From NCBI GenBank assembly GCA_038239485.1, contig JBBSET010000010.1:9901-73900 (forward strand): a DNA stretch of 64,000 bases, in the 5' to 3' direction. The stretch is from DASQEH01 sp038239485. Lineage in GTDB: Bacteria > Actinomycetota > Actinomycetes > Propionibacteriales > Nocardioidaceae. The position numbers and the translations under genes were made by a program. This document shows positions 33,893 through 42,442 of this stretch, piece by piece. How positions within the stretch are numbered: position 1 is the first letter of the stretch; each line of letters starts with the position of its first letter. Below the pieces are notes generated by a model, which was given only the letters and a program-made list of their open reading frames with translations, ran no database searches and was not told the origin of the DNA.

Positions 33893-35067
33893 GTGTCACT
33901 GACAGCGCCCAGGTCGACGTGGCTCTGCTGGACCGGGTGCGCAGCCGGTTGGCCGAACTGGGCGGACCGATGACCCCGGTCAGGGTCGCGGACATCATTC
34001 GCAGCGAGGGCCGGCTCGTCGGCGACGCCGCCGTGCTCGCCGTGGTCGATGCGGTCCGGCGGGAGACCGTCGGCGCCGGGCCTCTCGACGAGCTCCTGCT
34101 CCTCGACGGCGTCACCGACATCCTGGTCAACGGCCCCGCTGACGTCTTCGTCGACATCGGCGCCGGCCTCGAGCGCTCAGCCGTGACCTTAACGGACGAC
34201 AGTGCGGTCCGCCGGCTGGCCCAGCGGCTGGCCTCCACTGCGGGTCGGCGGCTCGACGACGCGTCGCCGTACGTCGATGTGCGGCTGCGTGACGGCAGCC
34301 GGTTCCATGCCGTCCTTGCCCCGGTAGCACGTCCTGGCACCTGCTTGTCCATCCGCGTGCCGGCGCGACGCGCGATGACCCTGGACGACCTGGTCGCGGC
34401 TGGGACGACGAGCAGCCGCGGCGCCGCCGTCCTGCTGGACATCGTCAGGTCCAAGGTTGCCTTCCTGGTCTCCGGGGGCACCGGCTGCGGCAAGACCACC
34501 CTGCTGGCGGCCCTGCTGTCCTATGCCGAGGAGCGCGAGCGCATCGTCCTCGTCGAGGATGCGAGCGAGCTCAGGCCATCCCACCGGCACGTCGTCGCCC
34601 TGGAGGCGCGCCAGCCGAACGTCGAGGGAGCGGGCGAGATCACGGTCCGGGACCTGGTCCGCCAGGCGCTCCGGATGCGTCCGGACCGCCTGGTCGTCGG
34701 CGAGGTCCGAGGAGCCGAGGTGGTCGACCTGCTGGCCGCGCTCAACACGGGTCACGAAGGTGGCTGCGGGACCATCCATGCCAACGCTGCCCGCGACGTG
34801 CCCGCACGGATGGAAGCACTCGCCATGGCGGCGGGGCTCTCCCGCGCGGCCGTCCACTCCCAGCTGTCGGCTGCGATCCAGGTCGTCGTTCATCTGCGCC
34901 GCGACGCCCACGGAACCCGACGACTGGCAGAGATCGCGGTTCTGGCCCGCGCGCCGGACGGCTTCGCGGCCGCGGTGCCGGCCATCACGTTCGAGCTGGG
35001 CGGAGGCGCCTCGATCGGACCCGGTGGCGCGGCGCTGGAAGCACTTCTCGGCGGGGGCCGGGGGTGA
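33889..35067 (+). CDS. tadA: Tad secretion/pilus assembly ATPase TadA (CpaF family)
   Basis: The 392-residue product has the CpaF N-terminal domain (PLDELLLLDGVTDILVNGPADVFVD) and the secretion-ATPase core: Walker A SGGTGCGKTTLLAALL, the Asp box LVEDASEL, Walker B MRPDRLVVGEVRGAEV and the His box GCGTIHAN. It powers pilin polymerisation at the cytoplasmic face with TadB and TadC. It overlaps both neighbours (ATGA and GTGA), so the locus is a tightly coupled operon. Confidence 0.94.
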   Translation: MSVTDSAQVDVALLDRVRSRLAELGGPMTPVRVADIIRSEGRLVGDAAVLAVVDAVRRETVGAGPLDELLLLDGVTDILVNGPADVFVDIGAGLERSAVTLTDDSAVRRLAQRLASTAGRRLDDASPYVDVRLRDGSRFHAVLAPVARPGTCLSIRVPARRAMTLDDLVAAGTTSSRGAAVLLDIVRSKVAFLVSGGTGCGKTTLLAALLSYAEERERIVLVEDASELRPSHRHVVALEARQPNVEGAGEITVRDLVRQALRMRPDRLVVGEVRGAEVVDLLAALNTGHEGGCGTIHANAARDVPARMEALAMAAGLSRAAVHSQLSAAIQVVVHLRRDAHGTRRLAEIAVLARAPDGFAAAVPAITFELGGGASIGPGGAALEALLGGGRG

Positions 35068-35873
35068 GCGGTTGGGCAGCGGCGTTGGCCGTCAGTGTAT
35101 TCCTGGGTGTCTGGACGGCCTTGCCGGCCGGCTCACTCGGTCGGCTCGGCGCGGCGGGGGCCGTCGGAGCAGGAGCTGAGCGACCCGTGCGACCCGGGCT
35201 CGCCCTTATCGGACTCGCGGCCGTCCTCTCCGGATGTTGGCTGGCCGCGGGGGGCAGCCTCGCCGTCGTGCCGCTCGGGCTCGGCGTGGTGGTCGCGGCA
35301 GTGGTCATCCGCCGGGTCACCCAGAACTGGCGAGGTCGTCGAGAGCGACGCGACCGGCAGCTCGCAGTCATCGAGCTCTGTGACTCGCTGAGTGCCGAGA
35401 TGCGGGCCGGCCTGCCTGCTCACGACGCGCTGGGCCGAGCCTGTGCCCACCGAGTCGAGTGGTCCGGCATCGTCGCCACGTCGAGGCTCGGTGGCGACGT
35501 CGCGACCGCCCTACGGCGGGCCGCCGGCCAACCGGGGGCGGAGGGGCTGCGCGCCGTGGCGGCGGGCTGGCAGGTCGCCATCCGCTCAGGGGCGGGTCTG
35601 GCCAGTGTCCTGGAGCGGATCGCCGCCGGGCTGCGCGACGACGACGAGGCTCGCTCAGAGGTGCTTGCTTCGCTCGGGCCTCCGCGTGCCACGGCGAAGA
35701 TGCTGGCGGTCCTTCCTGCGTTCGGGCTCGCTCTCGGCTCCTCGATGGGCGCGCGACCGATCGCCTTCCTCCTCAACACCGGTGTCGGGTTGGTATGTCT
35801 TTTCCTTGGGCTCCTCCTCGCCGGGCTCGGCGTCGTCTGGGTCGAACGCCTCGCCTCGTCGGCAGAGATCTGA
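35064..35873 (+). CDS. tadB: Tad inner-membrane platform protein TadB
   Basis: The 269-residue product has N-terminal membrane segments, a cytoplasmic T2SF/F domain (LCDSLSAEMRAGLPAHDALGRACA ... ATALRRAAGQPGAEGLRAVAAGW) and two C-terminal membrane helices (LAVLPAFGLALGSSMGARPIAFLLNT and GLVCLFLGLLLAGLGVVWV). It is one half of the platform that couples TadA to pilin extrusion. The GTG at 35064 overlaps the tadA stop. Confidence 0.88.
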   Translation: MSGWAAALAVSVFLGVWTALPAGSLGRLGAAGAVGAGAERPVRPGLALIGLAAVLSGCWLAAGGSLAVVPLGLGVVVAAVVIRRVTQNWRGRRERRDRQLAVIELCDSLSAEMRAGLPAHDALGRACAHRVEWSGIVATSRLGGDVATALRRAAGQPGAEGLRAVAAGWQVAIRSGAGLASVLERIAAGLRDDDEARSEVLASLGPPRATAKMLAVLPAFGLALGSSMGARPIAFLLNTGVGLVCLFLGLLLAGLGVVWVERLASSAEI

Positions 35874-35875
35874 CC

Positions 35876-36625
35876 GTGCCCGCCGTCTGCGCCGCCTTGA
35901 CGTTCGTCGCCGTCTGGTCCCTGGTGCCAGGGCCGGGCGCACGCATCGCCAGCCGTCGGTTGAGCAGGCTGAGCGGCGCGCGCGACGACACAGCGCTGAT
36001 GGCGGCAGTGCGGGCCTCGCCGGTGGAGGACCCGGTGGTGCGGTCGCTGGTGTGCGCGGCGGCCTGCGCGGGCATCGGCTGGCTGCTCGGCGGAGCTGTG
36101 CTGGCAGCATGCGGAGTGCCTGCGGGACTGGGTCTGAGCCTGTGGATCGGACGGTTGGAGTCCCCGGCGACGTCTCGGGCCAAGGCTGAGATCGCTCGAG
36201 ACCTTCCCCTGGCCGTCGACCTGCTCGCCGCCTGCGCGATGGCCGGCAGGCCGGTCGAGGAGTCGCTGCGTGTCGTGGCTTCGGCGGTGGGTGGAGCGCT
36301 GGGCGCCCGGCTCGACTCCATCGTCGCTCGCCTCGTACTGGGTGCGGACCCTCAGTCGGAATGGACGCGGGTGGCCGCCGACCCGCAGCTCGCCACCCTC
36401 GGCCGGTCGATGGCGAGGACCCTGCAGTCGGGAGCTCCTTTGGTCGAGGCTCTGACCAGGCTGGCCGAGGATCGGCGACGAGAGCGCCGGACGCAGACGC
36501 AGCTGCGCGCGCGCACTGTCGGCGTCAAGGCGGCGGGACCGCTGGCGCTCTGCTTCCTCCCCGCCTTCATGGTGATCGGCGTCATTCCCACCATCGCCGG
36601 CGCGTTCTCGCATCTCGTCCTCTGA
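35876..36625 (+). CDS. tadC: Tad inner-membrane platform protein TadC
   Basis: The 249-residue product is the second T2SF/F protein. It has an N-terminal hydrophobic segment, CAAACAGIGWLLGGAVLAACGVPAGLGLSLWI, the cytoplasmic DLPLAVDLLAACAMAGRPVEESLRVVA domain and a C-terminal helix (LALCFLPAFMVIGVIPTIAGAF). It starts with the GTG two bases after tadB. The pilin genes follow after 161 bp, a region without evident coding content. Confidence 0.87.
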   Translation: MPAVCAALTFVAVWSLVPGPGARIASRRLSRLSGARDDTALMAAVRASPVEDPVVRSLVCAAACAGIGWLLGGAVLAACGVPAGLGLSLWIGRLESPATSRAKAEIARDLPLAVDLLAACAMAGRPVEESLRVVASAVGGALGARLDSIVARLVLGADPQSEWTRVAADPQLATLGRSMARTLQSGAPLVEALTRLAEDRRRERRTQTQLRARTVGVKAAGPLALCFLPAFMVIGVIPTIAGAFSHLVL

Positions 36626-36786
36626 GCGCAGCTCCAAGCGTGCTTTCCCCAGCTCGACAGCGGACGAGCGGCTGTCAACAGCCGCCGCTTTCGCTCTCGC
36701 CCCAGCAATCGCCGGAGCCCAGGCTGACGGAGTCAAGCGCCACCCTGGCCCGGATCCACCGGCCCAGCCACCGAAAGGACACCCAG

Positions 36787-37053
36787 ATGCCGCACCTCAC
36801 CATCCCCGCACCCATGACCGGCCTTGCGCCCATGACCGACCCTGCGCCCATGACCGACCCTGAAACCGCCTGCTCGCCGGTCCGCGCTCTCATCGAGCGC
36901 GGACAGGCCGGCATGACCACGGCCGAGTACGCCGTGGGCACGGTGTCCGCCTGTAGCTTCGCCGGACTGCTGTTCAAGCTGCTCTCGTCCAGCTTCGGGC
37001 AGAACCTGCTCGAAGGAATCTTCAGCAAGATCACCGACCTGCTTCCGTTCTGA
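36787..37053 (+). CDS. Flp/DUF4244-type pilin precursor 1
   Basis: The 88-residue product ends with a type IV pilin-like segment, AGMTTAEYAVGTVSACSFAGLLFKLLSS. Cleavage by a prepilin peptidase is expected after the Gly, leaving an MTTAEY mature start with the conserved Glu at position 5. The leader is unusually long and contains three near repeats of MT(G/D)(L/P)APMTDP-like sequence, absent from the second pilin. No prepilin peptidase gene is in the window. A very strong hairpin follows the stop. Confidence 0.8.
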   Translation: MPHLTIPAPMTGLAPMTDPAPMTDPETACSPVRALIERGQAGMTTAEYAVGTVSACSFAGLLFKLLSSSFGQNLLEGIFSKITDLLPF

Positions 37054-37061
37054 CCACGCCG

Positions 37062-37092
37062 GGTGGGGCGAGCCGTCGCGGCTCGCCCCACC
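37062..37092 (+). terminator. strong intercistronic hairpin between the two pilin genes
   Basis: GGTGGGGCGAGCCG and CGGCTCGCCCCACC form a perfect 14-bp, GC-only-but-two stem with a 3-base TCG loop. It begins nine bases after the first pilin stop and ends 14 bases before the second pilin start. It probably works as a partial terminator or mRNA-stabilising element that raises the dose of the first pilin relative to downstream genes. Confidence 0.7.
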
Positions 37093-37106
37093 AGAGAGGA
37101 GATCCC

Positions 37107-37322
37107 ATGCCCGTCGTTCGCAGAGCAACCCATCGCGAGCCTCGCTTTCACGATGACAACGGTGCCGCCACCGCCGAGTACGCAGTCGGGACGGTCGCGG
37201 CTACCGGATTCGCGTCTCTGCTGTTCCTGCTAGGGCCTTTTATCGAGAGCATTTTCCGCGCCTGCCTCGACGCGGCGGTCTCCCTGGCTGGCCACACATT
37301 CGGCCCGGTGTTCTGGCGATGA
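37107..37322 (+). CDS. DUF4244 pilin precursor 2
   Basis: The 71-residue product has a hydrophilic leader, then NGAATAEYAVGTVAATGFASLLFLLGPFIESIF, the DUF4244 pilin signature with the conserved TAEYAVGTVAA. Cleavage between Gly and Ala is expected. An AGAGAGGAG site precedes the ATG. Its stop overlaps the TadE-like gene start (ATGA). In M. tuberculosis Rv3656c is the equivalent small protein. Confidence 0.85.
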   Translation: MPVVRRATHREPRFHDDNGAATAEYAVGTVAATGFASLLFLLGPFIESIFRACLDAAVSLAGHTFGPVFWR

Positions 37323-37714
37323 CTGCGCAGGACCGCCGCCGTCGCGGCGACAGTCAGGAGCGGGGTACGGTCACGGCCGAGGCGGCGATCGTGCTCCCGG
37401 TGATCGCCGCCTTCTGTCTGGTCCTCGTCTGGATGGTCTCCCTCGGCATCTCCGAGGTGCTGACCGTCGACGCGGCGCGTGACGCAGCCCGGGCGGTTGC
37501 CAGGGGTGAGGACCAGGCAAGCGCGACCCGCATCGCTGAGCGCACCGCACCCGACGGTGCCGTCGTATCCTTCGCCCAGTCCGCGGGCATCGTCACCGCC
37601 ACGGTGTCCGTGCGTGTCTCGGCGCCCGGCTGGCTACTCGCCCCGATGCCGGCCGTCACACTCGGGTCCAGCTCGACGGTCGAGGTCGAGTCCGGTGCTC
37701 CGCCGACGCTCTGA
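37319..37714 (+). CDS. TadE-like pseudopilin
   Basis: The 131-residue product has a basic N-terminus, ERGTVTAEAAIVLPVIAAFCLVLVWMVSLGISEV (processing site and hydrophobic helix, Glu at +5 of the mature protein) and a short extracytoplasmic domain. This is the TadE minor pilin pattern, matching Rv3655c. It overlaps both the pilin gene and the following TadE-like gene. Confidence 0.85.
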   Translation: MTAQDRRRRGDSQERGTVTAEAAIVLPVIAAFCLVLVWMVSLGISEVLTVDAARDAARAVARGEDQASATRIAERTAPDGAVVSFAQSAGIVTATVSVRVSAPGWLLAPMPAVTLGSSSTVEVESGAPPTL

Positions 37715-38057
37715 GAGCCGGCGCGACGCCGAGGGAGGGATGGCGACAGTCTGGGGGCTTGCCTGGGTGGTGGTCTGTCTCACCGTCGGCTGGCTCGCCG
37801 TGATGTCCGCGAACATCGCCGCCACGCAGCACCACCTCGACGGGGCAGCTGACCTGGCGGCCCTCTCGGGGACCGCACGCCTCCAGAAACACGGCGACGC
37901 CTGTGCCGTCGCGGAGGAGATCGCCGGCGACAACGACGCGGAGATGGCCGGCTGCACCATCGAGGGCAACGATGTCGTCGTCACCGTTCATGGCGTCGTC
38001 CCTCTCCCGTTCGGGCTCGACGGGACCATCACGTCCCAGGCGCGGGCCGGTCCCTGA
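37695..38057 (+). CDS. second TadE-like/Flp-secretion neighbourhood protein (Rv3654c-like)
   Basis: The 120-residue product has a basic leader with RDAEGGMATVWGLAWVVVCLTVGWLAVMSANIA, a pilin-like helix, then HHLDGAADLAALSGTARLQ, the signature of the helicase/secretion-neighbourhood TadE-like family. The GTG at 37695 lies 20 bases inside the previous gene; an ATG at 37740 is a shorter option with GAGGGAGGG immediately upstream but too close. Two conserved cysteines (DACAVAEE, AGCTIEG) could form a disulfide. Confidence 0.78.
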   Translation: MLRRRSESRRDAEGGMATVWGLAWVVVCLTVGWLAVMSANIAATQHHLDGAADLAALSGTARLQKHGDACAVAEEIAGDNDAEMAGCTIEGNDVVVTVHGVVPLPFGLDGTITSQARAGP

Positions 38058-38130
38058 CCGCCTGCCCGCGAGCCCGCCGGTGTCTGACACTTGACCCTGA
38101 CACAGTGTCAGGCCATAGACCGGGGGTGTC

Positions 38131-38978
38131 ATGTTCACTATCGGAGCCTTCGCCCGGCATGGGCGTGTATCCGTGAGGATGCTGCGTCATTACGACGCCA
38201 TCGGACTGCTGCGGCCGGCGCATGTGCACGAGGCGTCCGGATATCGGCAGTACGACGCCAGCCAGCTGGCGCGCCTCAACCGCGTGGTCGCGCTGAAGGA
38301 GCTCGGGTTCACGCTGAATCAGGTGCTCTCGATGCTCGACGACTCGGTCGGGGTCGTTGAGCTGCGTGGAATGCTGCGGCTGCGCCAAGCCGAGCTGCAG
38401 GCGCAGATCACGGCTGACACCTCTCGGCTGACCCAAGTCGAAGCCAGGCTCCGAATCATCGAGAGGGAGGGCGCTATGACGCTCGACGACATACAGATCA
38501 AGCAGATACCGGCGACTCGTGTGGCCGAGCTGACAGGTATGGCCGAGGGGTTCGAGCCGGAGTCGATCGGTCCGGTCATCCAACCCCTGTACCACGAGCT
38601 CTATGGTCAGCTGGCGGCTGCGGGCTGACTCCGAGCGGTCCGGCGATCGCGTACTACGAGGACTCCGCGGGCTCCGATGGCGGTGTGCTGGTCCACGCGG
38701 GCGTCCAGGTCGACGCCGAACCGGCAGCAGGATTCGGGTTCGCGATCGTGGATCTCCCGCAGATCGAACGCGCGGCGACCATCCTCCACCGCGGGCCGAT
38801 GGACACGGTGATGTCGACGGTGCAGTCCCTGGCTCAGTGGATCGATGCCCACGGGTACCGCTCCGCAGGCTACAACCGGGAGTTCTACATCGACTACGGG
38901 AGCGGTGACCCGGAGGCGTTGACGACGGAGCTGCAAGAGCCGGTGGTTCCCGCCACGCCGGGAGACGCGTACCCGTAG
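38131..38978 (+). pseudogene. MerR-family regulator with GyrI-like domain, split by a frameshift
   Basis: The first frame (38131-38628, 165 codons) encodes a MerR HTH (FTIGAFARHGRVSVRMLRHYDAIGLLRP, coiled-coil to about residue 125) and the start of a GyrI-like effector domain ending QLAAAG-stop. The rest of that domain continues in another frame as LTPSGPAIAYYEDSAG ... GYNREFYIDYGSGDPEALTTELQEP to the TAG at 38976. One added base near 38624 (GGC CTG instead of GGCTG) restores a 282-residue BltR-like protein. The N-terminal part alone could still bind DNA. A sequencing error is possible. Confidence 0.8.
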
Positions 38979-39023
38979 CCGACAGCGATCAGCGTCGGGC
39001 GCGGCCGGCTCAGGTCAGGATCC

Positions 39024-39419
39024 TCAGCCGTCTCTCGGGGCTGTGTCGAAGTGTTCATCGGGGCCTGGCGGTCGGCCGGCGTGGGGAGACGTCTGGCCGG
39101 CCGTCGTGGCGCCGCCGGTTGGTGGCCCCGGCGGCGGTGCGAGTCGCTCCTTGGCGGCCACGCGCTGGCGGAGGTCCTTGGTTTCCTTGCGCCGCCTGCG
39201 CGCCCTCTTTAGCCCCTCCCAGATCAGCGACAGAGCCAGCACCACGAGTGCCAGCGCGACCGCGCCCGCGAGGAAGACCATCCCCACTGTGGTCTTGACG
39301 GTGAACCAATGCAGATCGATGTGGACCGTCGCCCCGCCTCGCAGGAACGCGGCGACCGACACCACAGCGACGACGACCAAGATCAAGACGCCAAAAGCGA
39401 TCATAGTTGATCGTCCCAT
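39024..39419 (-). CDS. LapA-domain-like small membrane protein
   Basis: The 131-residue product has two membrane helices (IAFGVLILVVVAVVSVAAFL and TTVGMVFLAGAVALALVVLALSLIW). They are separated by the VHIDLHWFTVKT loop typical of LapA/DUF1049 proteins and followed by a charged helix KRARRRRKETKDLRQRVAAKERL and a Pro/Gly-rich tail. Function is unknown in actinomycetes. The start may instead be the ATG at 39404. No ribosome-binding site is clear for either. Confidence 0.65.
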   Translation of the reverse strand: MGRSTMIAFGVLILVVVAVVSVAAFLRGGATVHIDLHWFTVKTTVGMVFLAGAVALALVVLALSLIWEGLKRARRRRKETKDLRQRVAAKERLAPPPGPPTGGATTAGQTSPHAGRPPGPDEHFDTAPRDG

Positions 39420-39468
39420 GATTGCCAGTGGCAACCAATACGGCGTAAGTCTGGCAGCCGCCCGTGCC

Positions 39469-41814
39469 TCAGCAGCTCCCCGCGAGCAGGACCCCCAACA
39501 ACTCGACAGCGCCGCGCTTGTCCAGCGGGTTGTTGGCGTTCCCGCACTTCGGCGACTGCACACACGACGGGCAGCCGTCGGCGCAGCGGCACGACACGAT
39601 GGCCTCCCGGGTGGAGGTGAGCCATGCTCGCGCTGCCGAGAATCCGCGCTCGGCGAACCCGGCGCCGCCTGCATGGCCGTCGTAGACGAACACCGTGAGC
39701 AACCCGGTGTCGGCGTGCAGCACCGTCGAGACCCCGCCGATGTCCCAGCGGTCGCAGGTGGCGAAGAGCGGAAGCAGGCCGATCGAGGCGTGCTCGGCCG
39801 CATGGGCGCTACCGGGGAGGTCTCGTGGGTCTACCTCGCAGTCCATGAGCTGCCGGTCCGACAGGGTCCACCACACCGCCCTGGTCACCAGATCTCGGGG
39901 CGGAAGGGCGAGGGGGACCTCCCCAAGCACCTCGCCCGTCATCATCCGTCGTTTCAGGAACGCCACCACCTGCGACGACACCTCCACGGCCCCGAAGCAC
40001 AATGTGGCATCCCCCCATGCCTGCTCGCGGTCGATGTCGAGGATGCGGATGTCGGTGACCTCGCGTGCGGTCGTCGAGTAGTCGGGTCGCGCCAGGTCGA
40101 CGACGGCGACAGCCTCGTCGAGGTCGAGGCTCTCCACGAGATAGGTGTCGCCGAGATGGACGTAGACCGCGCCTTCGTGCACCGAGGAGTGCGACGACGC
40201 GGCATCGACTGTCCCGATCAGCCGACCGGTCGACTTCTCGACGATCCGGACCGCGTTGCCGCCGCTCGACCGGATGTCGGCGAGGTCGGCCGCCCGCTCG
40301 CGCCTGGTCCAGAACCAGCCCCGGTCGCGTCGCCGGAGGTAGCCAGCCTGCGTCAGCGACGACACGAGATCTGCCATATCCAGGTCGAACAGGCCGAAGT
40401 CGCTTTCTGTCAGCGGCAGCTCCTGCGCGGCGGCGCACACGTGCGGGGCGACGACATACGGGTTGGAGGGGTCGAAGACGGTCGCCTCGACGGGCACTCC
40501 CAGCAGGCTCTCGGGATGCGTCACGAGATAGGTGTCGAGTGGGTCGTCACGCGCGACGAGGACGCCCAGGCCGCCTTGTCCTTCACGTCCCGACCTGCCG
40601 ATCTGCTGCCACATCGAGGCCCGGGTGCCGGGGAAGCCGGCCATCACCACCGCGTCGAGGGAGTCGATGTCGATGCCTAGCTCGAGGGCATTGGTCGCGG
40701 ACACCGCGAGCAGGTCGCCGTTCTTGAGCTGACGCTCGATCTCGCGCCGATCCTCCGGCAAGTACCCGCCCCGATAGGGAGCGACCCGCCGCGCGAGCTC
40801 GGGGTCGACGACGGCCAGCGCCGTACGAGCCTGCATTGCCACGGTCTCGGCGCCTCGCCGGCTTCGGACGAAGGCCAACGTTCGCACGCCGTCGGCGACC
40901 AGGTCTGCCACCAGGTCGGCCGTCTCTGCGGCCGCTGAACGGCGTACCGGGGCCCCCTGCTCACCGTGCAGAGAGGTCAGCGGCGGCTCCCACAGCGCAA
41001 TGGCGGTCCGGCCCCGCGGTGAGCCGTCGAGCGTCACGGCCGTGACGGGGGCGCCGATCAGACGGCTCGCCGTCACGTCGGGTGTGGCCGACGTCGCTGA
41101 TGCCAGCACGAATGTGGGTGCGGCGCCGTAGTGGGCCGCGATGCGACGCAGCCGGCGGATGATCTGTGCGACATGGGCGCCGAAGACCCCGCGGTAGTGG
41201 TGGCACTCGTCGACGACGACATACTGCAGCGACCCCCAGAACGTCGCCCATCGAGCGTGGGTCGGCAGCATCGACCGATGAAGCATGTCGGGGTTGGTCA
41301 GCACGTAGTTGGCGTGGATCCGAGCCCAGTCGCGCTCCTCGCGCGACGAGTCCCCATCATGGGTCGTCGCCCGCACGCCGGCGACAGCCAGCGACGACAT
41401 CGACTGGAGCTGGTCGTGGGCGAGCGCCTTCGTCGGGGACAGATACAGCACGGTGTCGCCGCGGGTGCCCGGCCGGACGGTGGACTCCACGATCGCGGAC
41501 AGCGTCGGCAACAGGTAGGCCAGTGACTTCCCGGACGCGGTGCCGGTGGCGACGATGGTGTGCTCGCCGGCGTGTGCCAGCGATGCAGCCTCGGCCTGGT
41601 GGCTCCACAGCGCGATGACTCCGCGCCGCAACGCAGCGTCGATGACCGCAGGGTGCACCCAGTCCGGCCATCCGACGACGCGAGCATCACGTGCCGGACG
41701 AATCTCGAGATGGGTGAGCCGCTCACGACGGGACGAGGGCGCAGCGAGCCGCAACGCGGCCGCCTCCGGGTCGAACGCCCGCTTCGTCTGAGTCACGATG
41801 TGCAATCTTTGCAT
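39469..41814 (-). CDS. DECH-box helicase of the MrfA/YprA type (Rv3649-like)
   Basis: The 781-residue product has helicase motif I ATGTASGKSLAYLLP, DECH in VVDECHHYRG, motif III ASATSATPD, and later motifs with LELGIDIDSLDAVVMAGFPG and IGRSGREGQGG. The C-terminal DUF1998 region has a four-cysteine cluster (CRCADGCPSCVQSPKC). MrfA in Bacillus is a 3'-5' helicase in mitomycin repair. It is always near the Tad genes in actinomycetes, with no known functional link. The ATG at 41814 is chosen; a GTG at 41795 or a longer frame overlapping the bldG promoter are alternatives. Confidence 0.9.
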   Translation of the reverse strand: MQRLHIVTQTKRAFDPEAAALRLAAPSSRRERLTHLEIRPARDARVVGWPDWVHPAVIDAALRRGVIALWSHQAEAASLAHAGEHTIVATGTASGKSLAYLLPTLSAIVESTVRPGTRGDTVLYLSPTKALAHDQLQSMSSLAVAGVRATTHDGDSSREERDWARIHANYVLTNPDMLHRSMLPTHARWATFWGSLQYVVVDECHHYRGVFGAHVAQIIRRLRRIAAHYGAAPTFVLASATSATPDVTASRLIGAPVTAVTLDGSPRGRTAIALWEPPLTSLHGEQGAPVRRSAAAETADLVADLVADGVRTLAFVRSRRGAETVAMQARTALAVVDPELARRVAPYRGGYLPEDRREIERQLKNGDLLAVSATNALELGIDIDSLDAVVMAGFPGTRASMWQQIGRSGREGQGGLGVLVARDDPLDTYLVTHPESLLGVPVEATVFDPSNPYVVAPHVCAAAQELPLTESDFGLFDLDMADLVSSLTQAGYLRRRDRGWFWTRRERAADLADIRSSGGNAVRIVEKSTGRLIGTVDAASSHSSVHEGAVYVHLGDTYLVESLDLDEAVAVVDLARPDYSTTAREVTDIRILDIDREQAWGDATLCFGAVEVSSQVVAFLKRRMMTGEVLGEVPLALPPRDLVTRAVWWTLSDRQLMDCEVDPRDLPGSAHAAEHASIGLLPLFATCDRWDIGGVSTVLHADTGLLTVFVYDGHAGGAGFAERGFSAARAWLTSTREAIVSCRCADGCPSCVQSPKCGNANNPLDKRGAVELLGVLLAGSC

Positions 41815-41917
41815 CGGAGACAGACATTTCCTGTTGCGCAGTGCGTTCCGGAGTCCGCGCACGGGTATTAGAGTTCGAGCCTGAAGTCGCCGGTGAGCCG
41901 ATGTGCGAGGAGCGCTC

Positions 41918-42259
41918 ATGGATCTGTCGCTGGACAGCCGATCGGCCGGGGAGCGAACCGTCGTCGTCGTCGGCGGCGAGATCGACGTCTACACGGCGCC
42001 GAAGCTGCGCGACCGGTTGGTCGAGCTGGTCAACGCCGGCCATTACCACCTGGTCATCGACCTCGAAGACGTGGACTTCCTCGACTCGACCGGGCTCGGG
42101 GTACTCGTCGGGGCCCTCAAAAGGGTCCGCGTTCACCAGGGGTCGTTGCGGCTGGTCTGCACCCAGGAGCGGCTGGTCAAGATCTTCACCATCACCGGCC
42201 TGGCCAAGGTTTTCCCCATCTACGACTCCGTCGAAGCGGCCGCCCGGCCCGACCTCTGA
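41918..42259 (+). CDS. bldG: anti-sigma factor antagonist BldG
   Basis: The 113-residue product is a single STAS domain that closely follows Streptomyces BldG, with GGEIDVYTAPKLRDRLVELV, the phospho-acceptor Ser in DFLDSTGLGVLVG and RLVCTQERLVKIFTITGL. It would release a sigma factor from an RsbW-type anti-sigma kinase in its unphosphorylated form. GAGGAG lies before the ATG. The usual neighbour anti-sigma gene (SCO3548-like) is absent here. It is divergent from the helicase. Confidence 0.9.
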   Translation: MDLSLDSRSAGERTVVVVGGEIDVYTAPKLRDRLVELVNAGHYHLVIDLEDVDFLDSTGLGVLVGALKRVRVHQGSLRLVCTQERLVKIFTITGLAKVFPIYDSVEAAARPDL

Positions 42260-42442
42260 GACGCGCGGCCAGCGGTCCGAATTTTCCCCAGACCGGCCCT
42301 TGTCGCTAGACTCCGGCCAGATTCCCCGGACGACGTGACGTCCTCCGATGATGTGGTCGACCCGACCACGTCCTTCGCGTATCCCTGTTGACAGCACACG
42401 AGCGAACAACAAATGAGCAGTGTGGCTCAGTGGAGGTTTTGA

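Noticed and set aside
42260..42442. Riboswitch upstream of hppA
   Set aside because: Only a small 7-bp hairpin is present; I see no conserved riboswitch core.
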